From the NCBI GenBank assembly GCA_018398815.1, contig CM031609.1, positions 39,215,002 through 39,279,001 of the forward strand: a stretch of 64,000 nt of DNA, in the 5' to 3' direction. The notes under the pieces were generated by a model. It saw nothing but the letters and a program-made list of their open reading frames with translations, searched no databases and had not been told where the DNA came from. A program made the translations under genes and the position numbers. Shown here piece by piece: positions 34,019 to 47,285 of the stretch (position 1 is the stretch's first letter; the number at the start of each line of letters is the position of its first letter). The DNA comes from Conus ventricosus. Taxonomy: Eukaryota > Mollusca > Gastropoda > Neogastropoda > Conidae.

Positions 34019-36450
34019 CTGGAACAGAGGAAGATCATCAGAGATTAAATATCTCTCAAAGTCGACCAGCTCAGTTGGTAGGGCACTGCACTTGTAATCC
34101 AGGTGATCCTGGGATTGCAGGTATGATCACCAAGCCATTTCGGTACAGGGTGAATTTTTTCCCCTTGCAGTTAACATTGGTTCTAACTCCATTTCTTGAA
34201 AAGTCCTTCGAATGAAATTATAAACAGGTGTTTTGTGAGTGAACGCACACATAATGTCTTGCGCATGCATAAAATCACATCACAAACTTTCAAAAGAGAA
34301 GGCCAGTTTGGCTGCTGGTAGAAATGCCATGTTACACAATGCATGCACCCTACGTGAAAAATCAAAAGAATGAAGGGGAATAATGTGAGACTGATGCCGA
34401 CTTACTGATACCGGAAACAACTGGATGTAGTGCCGCAGGCAACTTCAGCTGGTTCTACCCAGGATGCAATCTGTAGTGTAAACCAGTAGCCTGGATAGTA
34501 AAGTGCTTGGAGCTTGGTCTCTAACCAAGGACTGGCTATATAAGAACTCTTGATAATAATGTGCATCCTTGTGAGGGAAGTAACCTTTTTGTTGTGAATG
34601 GCGAGGTTTCGGCATCACTAGAAGGCTGAAAAAAATGTTTACGACTAAGACGGGTAAACATATCAGTGGCATTATAAACTAAATTAAATGCCCGATAACA
34701 ACAGGTGGGCTGGCAATCCGATCTGGAATAACATGACACCACACAGCAGCAACACGGCCTCCCTCCCTTACCAAGGTGCACTGCACTGACCTGTGTGGAT
34801 TCTGACGTGGCGCTGCAGCTGCGAAGGTTTCTTGAACTCCTTGTTGCACTCCTTGCAGCGGTACTGCAGCGTCTTGCCCCGACGCTTCCCGCCTGTGGTG
34901 GGAGGGGCGGTGCTGGTTGCCGGGGCCACCGACTGGTGCTGGGTCTGAAGATGCTCGTTGAGCTCACTGGACTGCTTGAAACTCTTCAGGCAGATCTGCA
35001 CCACACAGCAGGAAAGCTTTTGGTTTGGGGGATTGCTGGTGCCGGTGGGGATGGGGATGGCAGGGGTATTTTGTATGTTTTCTGTTCTGATTTTTTTTTT
35101 TTTTCCCTTCTTCTTTTGAGGACTTTGGGAGGAGGAAAGGGGCGAGAGTAAAGGGGGGAGTTGATAGCTGAAGGTATGCTAGTTCTGGTTTTCGTTGGAT
35201 TTGTTTTTGTTTTCTTACCTTTTGACCCTGTGTGACAGAAGTGTCTGTCAGAGGATGGGGAGTTGAACCGGGGGATAGGGAATGTGGGTTTTGGGGTTTT
35301 ATTTGTGTGTGTTTTAACAACAATAACAAAACATTTAATGATAATAATATTAAATCACCACCACACAGTTATAACAGCAATCATCATTTTTAAAGAAACG
35401 GAGTCATATCAAAAGGAACAGCACAGGCAGCTGCATGGAAGAGGTACAAAAGTCATAATGACAGTGATGCCAACCCTTACAACAATGAAACTTCTCCGTT
35501 TCAAAACACTTTCCAAACCCTAAATTTTGAAAAGAAAAAGATGCAGAATTTTCCTCATTTCTATTAAAAAAAAAAAAAACAGAAAAAAAAGAAAAGGACT
35601 GATACGGAGACTTGTTTTTCAGACTGAGATAACATTGTGCAGACCAACCACCCAGCTCCTGTTAAAACAAAAATACCAGGAACTCCATTTCCTTAACAAT
35701 GTTGTCTGTGTCAGCCCCCCCCCCCCCCCCCCCCCCCAGCTTGAGTAGTTGGGTGTTGAATGGTTCCAGTCATAAGCCAGACTTCTTTTTACACCTCTTG
35801 GTTCCTGAATCTGGACTCCAGTAGGCTGGTGACAATGTATTGACAATAATGATAAGCATTTTCCTCATCTTCATCACAATAATCATGACAATTATAATCA
35901 TAATAAGTAGAATAATACAATTAACAGGAACAGTGGATAACTTTTCTTTTTTAAACTCAAAACCAAGCAACAAGATGGCAAAATCTTGACAGTCTTAAGC
36001 TAATTTTCTCCTGCTTTTTCTTCTTCTCTTTGCTGAACTTGGCCATTATTTTTTTAACGAATTTGATCCACAGTCTAAAGATCTATGTTATCTCGGTTCC
36101 ATTTATGCTGTCACCAATTCCTTGAAGAGGGGTTTTTGTTGTTCGTTTTTTTTGTTTTTGTTTTTGGTTTCCCTTTTGTTTTTGGAATAGCATTTTGCTC
36201 CAAAGTGAAGCACACAGCATCCCTCTTTTATGAGCCTGGCCATCATTCTCAAAAATTAATTTGTCCGTTTGGTACATGTCACGTTATCAACACAGAGTAG
36301 GATGTGGATGAACAACAAGTGAAGAGGTCCTCACGGTGCACAAGTAGTTCTTGTCGTCCTCCTTCATGGCCTGAGAGAGGAGATCCTCCTCCCCTTGCAC
36401 CACCAACACCTGCTCTTTCAGAGTGCTGGCCCCTTCCGCTGACTGCAGAG

Positions 36451-36481
<31 letters not shown>

Positions 36482-36831
36482 CTCTTCTTCCTCCTGCACT
36501 TGCCTGTATGGGCATGATGATTACTCAGGTTTAGTACTCACATGTGTTGTACACCTTAAATTTCACGACTGTTATCACAGCAGAAACTAAGTTATTGCTC
36601 TGTAAAACACTCATTCCTCAGAAACGCAGAAAATTCTGTTATAGATCATTTTCTCTTGCGCTGTAGAACTATTTTTCATTCCTGTGGCACGACTGCATTG
36701 CTAATAAAAAAAACATGAAGGCCAGCACAGGCCTCTAAATAACCTAATTCTGCATGTCCTTGACCCCATCTCCCACCCCACAGCATCAAAAAGGACACGT
36801 ATGTCTCATGCACACACACACCTGCACTTAC

Positions 36832-36894
<63 letters not shown>

Positions 36895-39800
36895 ATAAAA
36901 TCTGTTAAGATATTTCCTGGAGTAAAAAGACGGTTAAAAATCATTGAAAAGTATGAGAGCAAACAAACAAGGGGCAAAAATGTACAACTGACAGTACAGA
37001 CAAACGGTCCACAAAAACAAACAGGAAGGACTAGCAAACTGAATTTGACACTGTCATAGCTGTTGGAACAAAATATTCACGGCGACATTCCCTTGTCAAC
37101 GTCAACTTAGCAAGTTGGAGCCACCAGTTTGGATTTTTTTTTTAAAGACCCAAAAAATTCACTGGTGTTTTTGTAGCAGGGATAGGACAGACAGATTCTA
37201 GTAGTACCCAACAAAAACAGAAGGCAAGAAAACCTTTTCATGACAAGGTATCGGTGAACTCCATCAATTACGAAGGAAAAAAGACGGAAGGCAAGTGTCT
37301 AGAATGATTCATGACAGAGAAATCAGGCAGAAAGGTACAGAATGACGCAACATAGAGAAATCGGGCAGAAAGGTACAGAATGACGCAACATAGAGAAATC
37401 AGGCAGAAAGGTACGCAATGACTCACAACACAGAGGAATAAGGCAGAAAGGTACAGAATGACGCAACACAGAGAAATCAGGCAGAAAGGTACAGAATGAC
37501 GCAACACAGAGAAATCAGGCAGAAAGGTACAGAATGACTCACAACACAGAGGAATAAGGCAGAAAGGTACAGAAAGACTTGCAACATAGAGAAATCAGGC
37601 AGAAAGGTACGGAATGACTCACAACTCAGAGAAATCAGGCAGAAAGGTACGGAATGACTCACAACACAGAGGAATAAGGCAGAAAGGCACGAAATGACTC
37701 ACAACACAGAGAAATCAGGCAGAAAGGCACAGAATGACTCACAACACAGAGAAATCAGGCAGAAAGGTACAGAATGACGCAACACAGAGAAATCAGGCAG
37801 AAAGGTACAGAATGACGCAACACAGAGAAATCAGGCAGAAAGGTACAGAATGACTCACAACACAGAGGAATAAGGCAGAAAGGTACAGAATGACGCAACA
37901 TAGAGAAATCAGGCAGAAAGGCACAGAATGACTCACACACACAGAGAAATAAGGCAGAAAGGCACAGAATGGCTCACAACACAGAGAAATCAGGCAGAAA
38001 GGCACAGAATGACTCACAACACAGAGAAATCAGGCACAAAGGTACAGAATGACCCAACATAGAGAAATCAGGCAGAAAGGTACAGAATGACACAACACAG
38101 AGAAATAAGGCAGAAAGGTACAGAATGACGCAACACAGAGAAATCAGGCAGAAAAGGTACAGAATGACTCACAACACAGAGAAATCAGGCAGAAAGGTAC
38201 AGAATGACGCAACACAGAGGAATAAGGCAGAAAGGCACAGAATGACTCACAACACAGAGAAATCAGCAGAAAGGCACAGAATGGCTCACAACACAGAGAA
38301 ATCAGGCAGAAAGGCACAGAATGGCTCACAACACAGAGAAATCAGGCAGAAAGGTACAGAATGACGCAACACAGAGAAATCAGGCAGAAAGGTACAGAAT
38401 GACGCAACATAGAGAAATCAGGCAGAAAGGTACGGAATGACTCACAACACAGAGGAATAAGGCAGAAAGGTACAGAATGACGCAACACAGAGAAATCAGG
38501 CAGAAAGGTACAGAATGACGCAACACAGAGAAATCAGGCAGAAAGGTACAGAATGACTCACAACACAGAGGAATAAGGCAGAAAGGTACAGAAAGACTTG
38601 CAACATAGAGAAATCAGGCAGAAAGGTACGGAATGACTCACAACTCAGAGAAATCAGGCAGAAAGGTACGGAATGACTCACAACACAGAGGAATAAGGCA
38701 GAAAGGCACGAAATGACTCACAACACAGAGAAATCAGGCAGAAAGGCACAGAATGACTCACAACACAGAGAAATCAGCAGAAAGGTACAGAATGACGCAA
38801 CACAGAGAAATCAGGCAGAAAGGTACAGAATGACGCAACACAGAGAAATCAGGCAGAAAGGTACAGAATGACTCACAACACAGAGGAATAAGGCAGAAAG
38901 GTACAGAATGACGCAACATAGAGAAATCAGGCAGAAAGGCACAGAATGACTCACAACACAGAGAAATAAGGCAGAAAGGCACAGAATGGCTCACAACACA
39001 GAGAAATCAGGCAGAAAGGCACAGAATGACTCACAACACAGAGAAATCAGGCACAAAGGTACAGAATGACCCAACATAGAGAAATCAGGCAGAAAGGTAC
39101 AGAATGACACAACACAGAGAAATAAGGCAGAAAGGTACAGAATGACGCAACACAGAGAAATCAGGCAGAAAGGTACAGAATGACTCACAACACAGAGAAA
39201 TCAGGCAGAAAGGTACAGAATGACGCAACACAGAGGAATAAGGCAGAAAGGCACAGAATGACTCACAACACAGAGAAATCAGGCAGAAAGGCACAGAATG
39301 GCTCACAACACAGAGAAATCAGGCAGAAAGGCACAGAATGGCTCACAACACAGAGAAATCAGGCAGAAAGGCACAGAATGACTCGCAACACAGAGAAATC
39401 AGGCAGAAAGGTACAGAATGACGCAACACAGAGAAATCAGGCAGAAAGGCACAGAATGACTCGCAACACAGAGAAATCAGGCAGAAAGGTACAGAATGAT
39501 GCAACACAGAGGAATAAGGCAGAAAGGTACAGAATGACTCACAACACAGAGAAATCAGGCAGAAAGGTACAGAATGACTCACAACACAGAGGAATAAGGC
39601 AGAAAGGTAGGTGTCTATAATGACTCACAACACAGAAGAATAAAGCAGAAAGGTAAATGTCTATAATGACTCACAACACAGAAAAATAAAGCACAAAGGT
39701 AAGTGTGAATAATGACTCACAACACAGAAGAATAAGGCACAACAGTAAGTGTCTATAGTGACTTACGACACAGAAGAATAAGGCAGAAAGGTAAGTGTAT

Positions 39801-42732
39801 ATAATGACTTACAACACAGAAGAATACAGCAGAAAATGTCTGTAATGACTTACGAAACAGAAGAATAAGGCAGAAAGTGTCTACAATGACTTACGACACT
39901 GACGAATAAGGCAGAAAGGTAAGTGTCTATAATGACTACGACACAGAAGAACACAGCAGAAAATGTCTGTAATGACTTACGAAACAGAAGAATTAGGCAG
40001 AAAGGTAAGTGTCTATAATGACTTACCACACAGAAGAATAAGGCAGAAAGGTAAGTGTCTATAATGACTTACGACACAGAAAAATAAGGCAGAAAGGTAA
40101 GTGTGTATAATGACTTACAACACAGAAAAATAAGGCAGAAAGGTAAGTGTGTATAATGACTTACAACACAGAAAAATAAGGCAGAAAGGTAACTGTCTAT
40201 AATGACTCACGACACAGAAGAATAAGGCAGAAAGTTAAATGTCTATAATGACTCATGACACAGAAGAATAAGGAAGAAAAGTTAAATGTCTATAATGACT
40301 CACGACACAGAAGATAAGCAGAAAGGCAAGTGTCTATAAGGCAGAAAGACAAGTGTCTATTATGACTTACGACACAGAAGAGTAAGGCAGAAAGGCAAGT
40401 GTCTATTATGACTTACAACACAGAAATGTAAGGTAGAAAGGTAAGTGTGTAGAATGACTTACGACACAGAAGAATAAGGCAGAAAGGCAAGTGTGTATAA
40501 TGACTTACGACACAGAAGAATAAGGCAGAAAGGTAAGTGTGTATAATGACTTATGACACAGAAGAATAAGGCAGAAAGGTAAGTGTGTATAAAGGTAAGT
40601 GTGTATAATGACTTACAACACAGAAGAATAAGGCAGAAAGGTAAGTGTGTATAAAGGTAAGTGTGTATAATGACTTACGACACAGAAGAATAAGGCAGAA
40701 AGGTAAGTGTGTATAAAGGTAAGTGTGAATAATGACTTACAAACACAGAAGAGTAAGGCAGAAAGGTAAGTGTGTAGAATGACTTACGACACAGAAGAAT
40801 AAGGCAGAAGGGCAAGTGTGTATAATGACTTACGACACAGAAGAATAAGGCAGAAAGGTAAGTGTGTATAATGACTTATGACACAGAAGAATAAGGCAGA
40901 AAGGCAAGTGTGTATAATGACTTACGACACAGAAGAATAAGGCAGAAAGGTAAGTGTGTATAATGACTTATGACACAGAAGAATAAGGCAGAAAGGTAAG
41001 TGTGTATAAAGGTAAGTGTGTATAATGACTTACAACACAGAAGAATAAGGCAGAAAGGTAAGTGTGTATAAAGGTAAGTGTGTATAATGACTTACGACAC
41101 AGAAGAATAAGGCAGAAAGGTAAGTGTGTATAAAGGTAAGTGTGAATAATGACTTACGACACAGAAGAATAAGGCAGAAAGGCAAGTGTCTATTATGACT
41201 TACAACACAGAAATGTAGGTAGAAAGGTAAGTGTGTAGAATGACTTATGACACAGAAAAATAAGGCAGAAAGGTAACTGTCTATAATGACTCACGACACA
41301 GAAGAATAAGGCAGAAAGTTAAAAATGTCTATAATGACTCATGACACAGAAGAATAAGGAAGAAAAGTTAAATGTCTATAATGACTCACGACACAGAAGA
41401 ATAAGGCAGAAAGGCAAGTGTATATTATGACTTACGACACAGAAGAATAAGGCAGAAAGGCAAGTGTCTATTATGACTTACGACACAGAAGAATAAGGCA
41501 GAAAGGCAAGTGTCTATTATGACTTATGACACAGAAGAATAAGGCAGAAAGGCAAGTGTCTATTATGACTTACAACACAGAAATGTAAGGTAGAAAGGTA
41601 AGTGTGTATAATGACTTACGACACAGAAGAATAAGGCAGAAAGGCAAGTGTGTATAATGACTTACGACACAGAAGAATAAGGCAGAAGGGCAAGTGTGTA
41701 TAATGACTTACGACACAGAAGAATAAGGCAGAAAGGTAAGTGTCTATAATGACTTATGACACAGAAGAATAAGGCAGAAAGGTAAGTGTGTATAAAGGTA
41801 AGTGTGTATAATGACTTATGACACAGAAGAATAAGGCAGAAAGGTAAGATAAGATAAGATAATGTTGCTTATAGCCCAGCCGACCGCAAAGGGCCACATC
41901 AGGGCTGTCACCACGTCAAAGGCAGAAAGGTAAGTGTGTATAAAGGTAAGTGTGTATAATGACTTACGTCACAGAAGAGTAAGGCAGAAAGGTAAGTGTG
42001 TATAAATAATGTGTATATATAATGACTTACAACACAGAAGAATAAGGCAGAAAGGTAAGTGTGTGTAAAGGTAAGTGTGAATAATGACTTACGACACAGA
42101 AGAGTAAGGCAGAAAGGTAAGTGTGTATAAAGGTAAGTGTGTATAGACTTACGTCACAGAAGAGTAAGGCAGAAAGGTAAGTGTGTATAAAGGTAAGTGT
42201 GAATAATGACTTACGACACAGAAGAGTAAGGCAGGTTTATTCTCTGTTCTCCTGGCTGCAGTGGTAGCACCAGGCTGGCCTCACCTCCCTCCACCAAAAT
42301 CACGTTTTGGGAGTTGTTCACCATCTGGGGAGCAGAGAAAACTTTAAATTCATCTCACGTTGCTTATAGCCAATCTGACAGCAAAAGGCCACGCTCACCC
42401 TGTCACCCTGTCCAAGTCGACTCTCAACATAGATTAAGCGCACACACGCACGCACACACGCACACACAAATACACAAAAGGCCATATCACAACTGTCACC
42501 CTGTTAAAGCTGACTCTCAACATAGATTAAGCGCACACACACACACACAAACGCACGCACGCGCGCACACACACACACACACACATGCACACGAGCACAC
42601 ACACACAAAAGGCCATATCACAGCTGTCACCCTGTTAAAGTCAACTCTCAACATAGATTAAGCAAACAAACACATATGCATGCACGCACGCACACACGCA
42701 CGTAGGTACACACGCATGCACGCAAGCATGCA

Positions 42733-42793
<61 letters not shown>

Positions 42794-45700
42794 CTCTAAG
42801 AACACACCAAAATTTCACTGAAAATCATTCTTGTGTAAAATCTTACTTCTTAGATAAAATTGTTTCTCTCTTTCAGAAACTCAAAAAACACACCAGGTGA
42901 AACATCTCTAAACAGGTCTTCATGTACGTTCCAACAGACTCTACAAACATGTTTTACAGTGAGTGGTACATCACAAGGAATGCACCATGGAGCCTCTTCA
43001 CCTTCGAGAAAACCTTCAACGTGAAAACAACGCACAAAGAAAAAAGATACAGACAGCAAAATCAAACCTGACTTTTAACGCAATATGGAAAAGCAATTAG
43101 TTAGTTAGTTAGTTAGTGTTATAGGGTCCAGCGGACTACTAGGAGCCAAATCAGGACCTCAGCTATCATATCTAAGTCTCTAGATACAAATACCCACACT
43201 AGTATTAACACATCGCTTAAAATTTATGAGGACAAAAGCACAATTATCGTTCAATGGAAAAGCAATGATAACAAAAAGAACACACAGGTGAACTGCATCA
43301 CCACATCAAGAACTGCTCACTGTCAGAAATCCAATACTGGTTACACATGCAGTCTATCAGACACAGGCCATCTGTACCTCATCAGTTTGCTTCACACTCA
43401 GATACCAACTCCCTGAGCAAGAAAAAAAAAAGGCAAAAGTATGCCGACTGTGATCTAGGGTATTGTTTTGTGTATTATTTATGTCTGTTGTTTGCAACAT
43501 CTGAAAAGGACAAATCTAATCAAAAAACTACTGGTCTGTTTCATATTTTGTATTTAAAGTAAGCATTACTTTGAACCTTTTTGTTTTTTTGTGTTTTTTT
43601 TATGACGAAACATGTTAGCATCAGCGAAAGTACCAACAAGGAGTGAAAACTAATCGATTCCACACCCTTTTCTATTTTACAATCTTCATTTTCCAAACTG
43701 TTCTTACAATGTCTATATATCATTATCAATCATCATTTTCTAAACTGTTTTCACAATGTTATACATATCAATCATTCCAAACGCATACTTTCACTTTGAT
43801 GAAAATCGGTAACAAGACTTAATCTGGAATAAGCATGCACAAAGGGTTCTTTACCTGATAATGAGAAAAGCAGAAAATTTTGGGGATTCCTTCCCCCTCC
43901 CCCTCCCCTAAGGAAATCCACAGCAAAGCAGCTAAGAGACACAAGCAAATTATCAGACAACATGAACCACTCTACCTCATCAGTCACAGACGTGCTAACA
44001 TAGGTGGCAGGACCAACAGCATTGGGATCATGCACCTGCTGCATGGCAGGTAACAGTGGACACCACAGATGTCTGGACGAGGGCAGAGTCTAGGTCGGCG
44101 GTGTTGACCCCTGACATCGACGCCATTGGCTGCTGCACAATGATGTTGGGGTTGACAGCCTCAGGCAGACTGGACGGAGCTAACTGCAAGGCCTGCAATA
44201 CAGTCAATGAAAATGACACTCGGCCTCTTCCAACAGTCACTTTCAGATGTTTTAAACAAATGAACAAATAACATAATAATGCCACTAACACCAATAACCC
44301 TTCAAAATGGAAACTTTGGTCAAACCACGCATCTACTACTGTCAATCTTTCAAAAATAGAGCCAAGGTGACTCTTTACATCCTAAAATGTTATTTCTCAA
44401 CAACAACAAAACAACTGAGATCTGGTGAATTTTTATATCTTCAACATTAGCCCTTTGAAAAGAGAGCCCTGATGACTCTTTACACTTTTAACATTAACCC
44501 TTCAAAAAGAGCCCTGGTGACTCTTTAACACTTTTAACATTAACCCTTCAAAAAGAGCCCTGGTGACTCTTTACACTTTTAACATCAACCCTTCAAAAAG
44601 AGCCCTGGTGACTCTTTACACTTTTAACATTAACCCTTCAAAAAGAGAGCCCTGGTGACTCTTTACACTTTTAACATCAACCCTTCAAAAAGAGAGAATT
44701 GGTGACTCTTTATACTTTTAACATCAACCCTTCAAAAAGAGAGCCCTGGTGACTCTTTACACTTTTAACATTAACACTTCAAAAAGAGCCCTGGTGACTC
44801 TTACACTTTTAACATCAACCCTTCAAAAAGAGAGCCCTGGTGACTCTTTACACTTTTAACATCAGCCCTACAAAAATAGAGATCTGGTGACTTTACACTT
44901 TTAACATCAACCCTTCAAAAACAGAAATCTGATGACTCTTCACACCTTCAAATTTAACCCTTCAAAAAGGAGCATTATGGTGCTCACACATCTTCCAACA
45001 TTACCCATTCAAAAACAGACTAAATGGTGACACCCTGCATCTTCCAATATTAAACCTTCAAAAATAGACACATTAGTGGCATCATACATCTTCCAACATT
45101 AAAACTTTGAAAATAAAATGCCCAATATGGTAAGACAACATACCCCCCCCCCCCCCCCTCCCCCACCAACTCCTGCCCACATAACCCTTCAACAGTAAAC
45201 TCTATGGTGACATCACACACTTCCAACATTAACCCTTTAAAAGACAGAAAATATGGTAAAAACCAAGTCTCCCAAAAGTGACTTTTCAAAAATAGGCACT
45301 AGAGATAACACTACACATCTTCTGACATTTAACCCTTTCATCCCTCTAAAAACAAGCAATTACAGAGCAACACACATAGTTCAACATTAACCCTTCACAC
45401 AAAACTAGTCAAGGTGATTCCACACCTCTTCCAAAATTCACACTTTCCACTGTTCAAATACTGCCAGCCACAGTGAAACCACACATCTTCGAACATTTAA
45501 GACATTAAACAGGACCGGTATGACAAAGCCTAACGATCAAAACAGTCGGCAAACAGGTGTTTTTGCTCTTTGATGTGTGAGGGTACATGCATATGAGTAT
45601 GCATAAGTGAAGGTGTCTTGGTATGTACATGTGGTGTACATGTACTTGTGCACAAATATCACACACACACACAAACACACACACAAAACATAGAAGCCTG

Positions 45701-47241
45701 ACATCTGTACCTGCACAAGGTTAGGGTCGGCCGCCCCTGTGGCAGCTGGGGCAGGCTGCACCTGCTGGGTGATGATCTGTGGGTTGATGGTGATGTTGAT
45801 GTTCCCTTGCTGCTGCAACTGCTGCAGCAGAGAGGCATCAATCTGCACGGTCTGGGACAGCAGGTTGCCCCCAGGGCCGGTCTCGATGCCGGCCAACTGC
45901 ACCCCCTGGGGCAGCGTGCCGGTCAGACGCAGCTGTAGACCCTCCACCAGGTTCTGCAGGATCTGTGCACACACACACACCATCAGTGGGGCTCTTGATC
46001 ACAGAGAGGAACATCTGGAAATTTGATTCTTATAATAACAGAGCATTTATCAAGTACCTTGCCAAAGGTTCTAGGTGCTGACAATCCACACTCTTGTGTA
46101 CGCAACGCGCTGCCTACCTGGGCAGTGCCGACTGAAGAGCTGCCTGCCGGCACTTCATTCAGTCATTTCCTGTGTCATTCAGTCAGTATCATTCACCTGA
46201 TTTCCTTGCGTCATTCATTCTTTCCATTTCTCACACTGGGTGCATGCTATGTATAACGTGTCATCCACACCAACGAACAAACTGGCCTTCTCTGGTGATG
46301 GGATTTTATTCTGTGTGCAAAATGTTTAGCGTGCATTCAAATGCAAAACCTCGGTTTATAGTCTCATTCAAAGGACAATATGGGAAATGGAGTCAGAGCC
46401 GATGTTAACTCTGAGGGAAAAATCCCCCTGTACCAAAACAGGAGATTCAAACCCGCAACCCCAGGATCAACAAGATTACGAGTCTGGTGCTCTACCAACT
46501 GAGCTATTCTGGACCCTTTTGTTATCTCGAAGTACGGCTTACAGGCATATCCTTGTTCAGTCAAAACAGGGAGGTCTTGTAATACTCCCTTTTTCGTTTA
46601 GTATACTTGCCATGTCAAATTCTTGCAAAGTATGGCCAGTTTGGCTGCATGGTATGCAAGATTAGGGGAGGGTTACTGATATCGTACCACTTAAGGACAA
46701 ACAGCTCAATGGCGCAAACTTATTTGCTAGGCACGTCAAATTGTGCACAAACACTCATCTTCTGTGCCTTCATCGTTCCGTATATTGTTTTCAAGGAAAA
46801 AAAAGAAGAATGGTTTCAGTATGAATTTTAAAAATTCCACCAAAGAGTACGAATTAGAAGGCCGGTTCTGTAATGCGTACCCGTCAGTCACTTATAACGT
46901 ACCGGGGGTACGATATCAGTGACCTAGTGGTACGATATTAATAACTCACTCCCACTTCTCTCTAGAGTCGAGTTTAGACTTTCTTCCATCTGCAATGTGA
47001 CCAAACACGCAGAATATAAACATTTACACCCCCACACACTATCCATAATCATTTGTAAAGTAATTATTGCAATTGAGGATGAAATCCAGTTGATATAGGC
47101 CTACTTATAATTGCTCTTAACTCTCAGTCATTTCAGTGTGAGCACAGCCCTACACACATGTGCATTTGTGCACATACATACCCGCTCACACACATGCACA
47201 CACAAAGACTCACACTATGACATAGGCATAGGCCTACAACA

Positions 47242-47285
<44 letters not shown>

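Noticed and set aside
34061..34140. Functional tRNA gene
   Set aside because: The A box is good, but the cloverleaf is degenerate and the sequence continues into a SINE body shared with 46,221-46,515.
37268..42240. CRISPR-like array
   Set aside because: Units are directly adjacent without unique spacers, and the context is a eukaryotic intron.
42292..42324. Alternative donor GGGAG|GTGAGG inside the 42.2-kb exon
   Set aside because: It would give a phase-1 end that does not fit the next exon, whereas TGTGTC|GTAAGT fits exactly.
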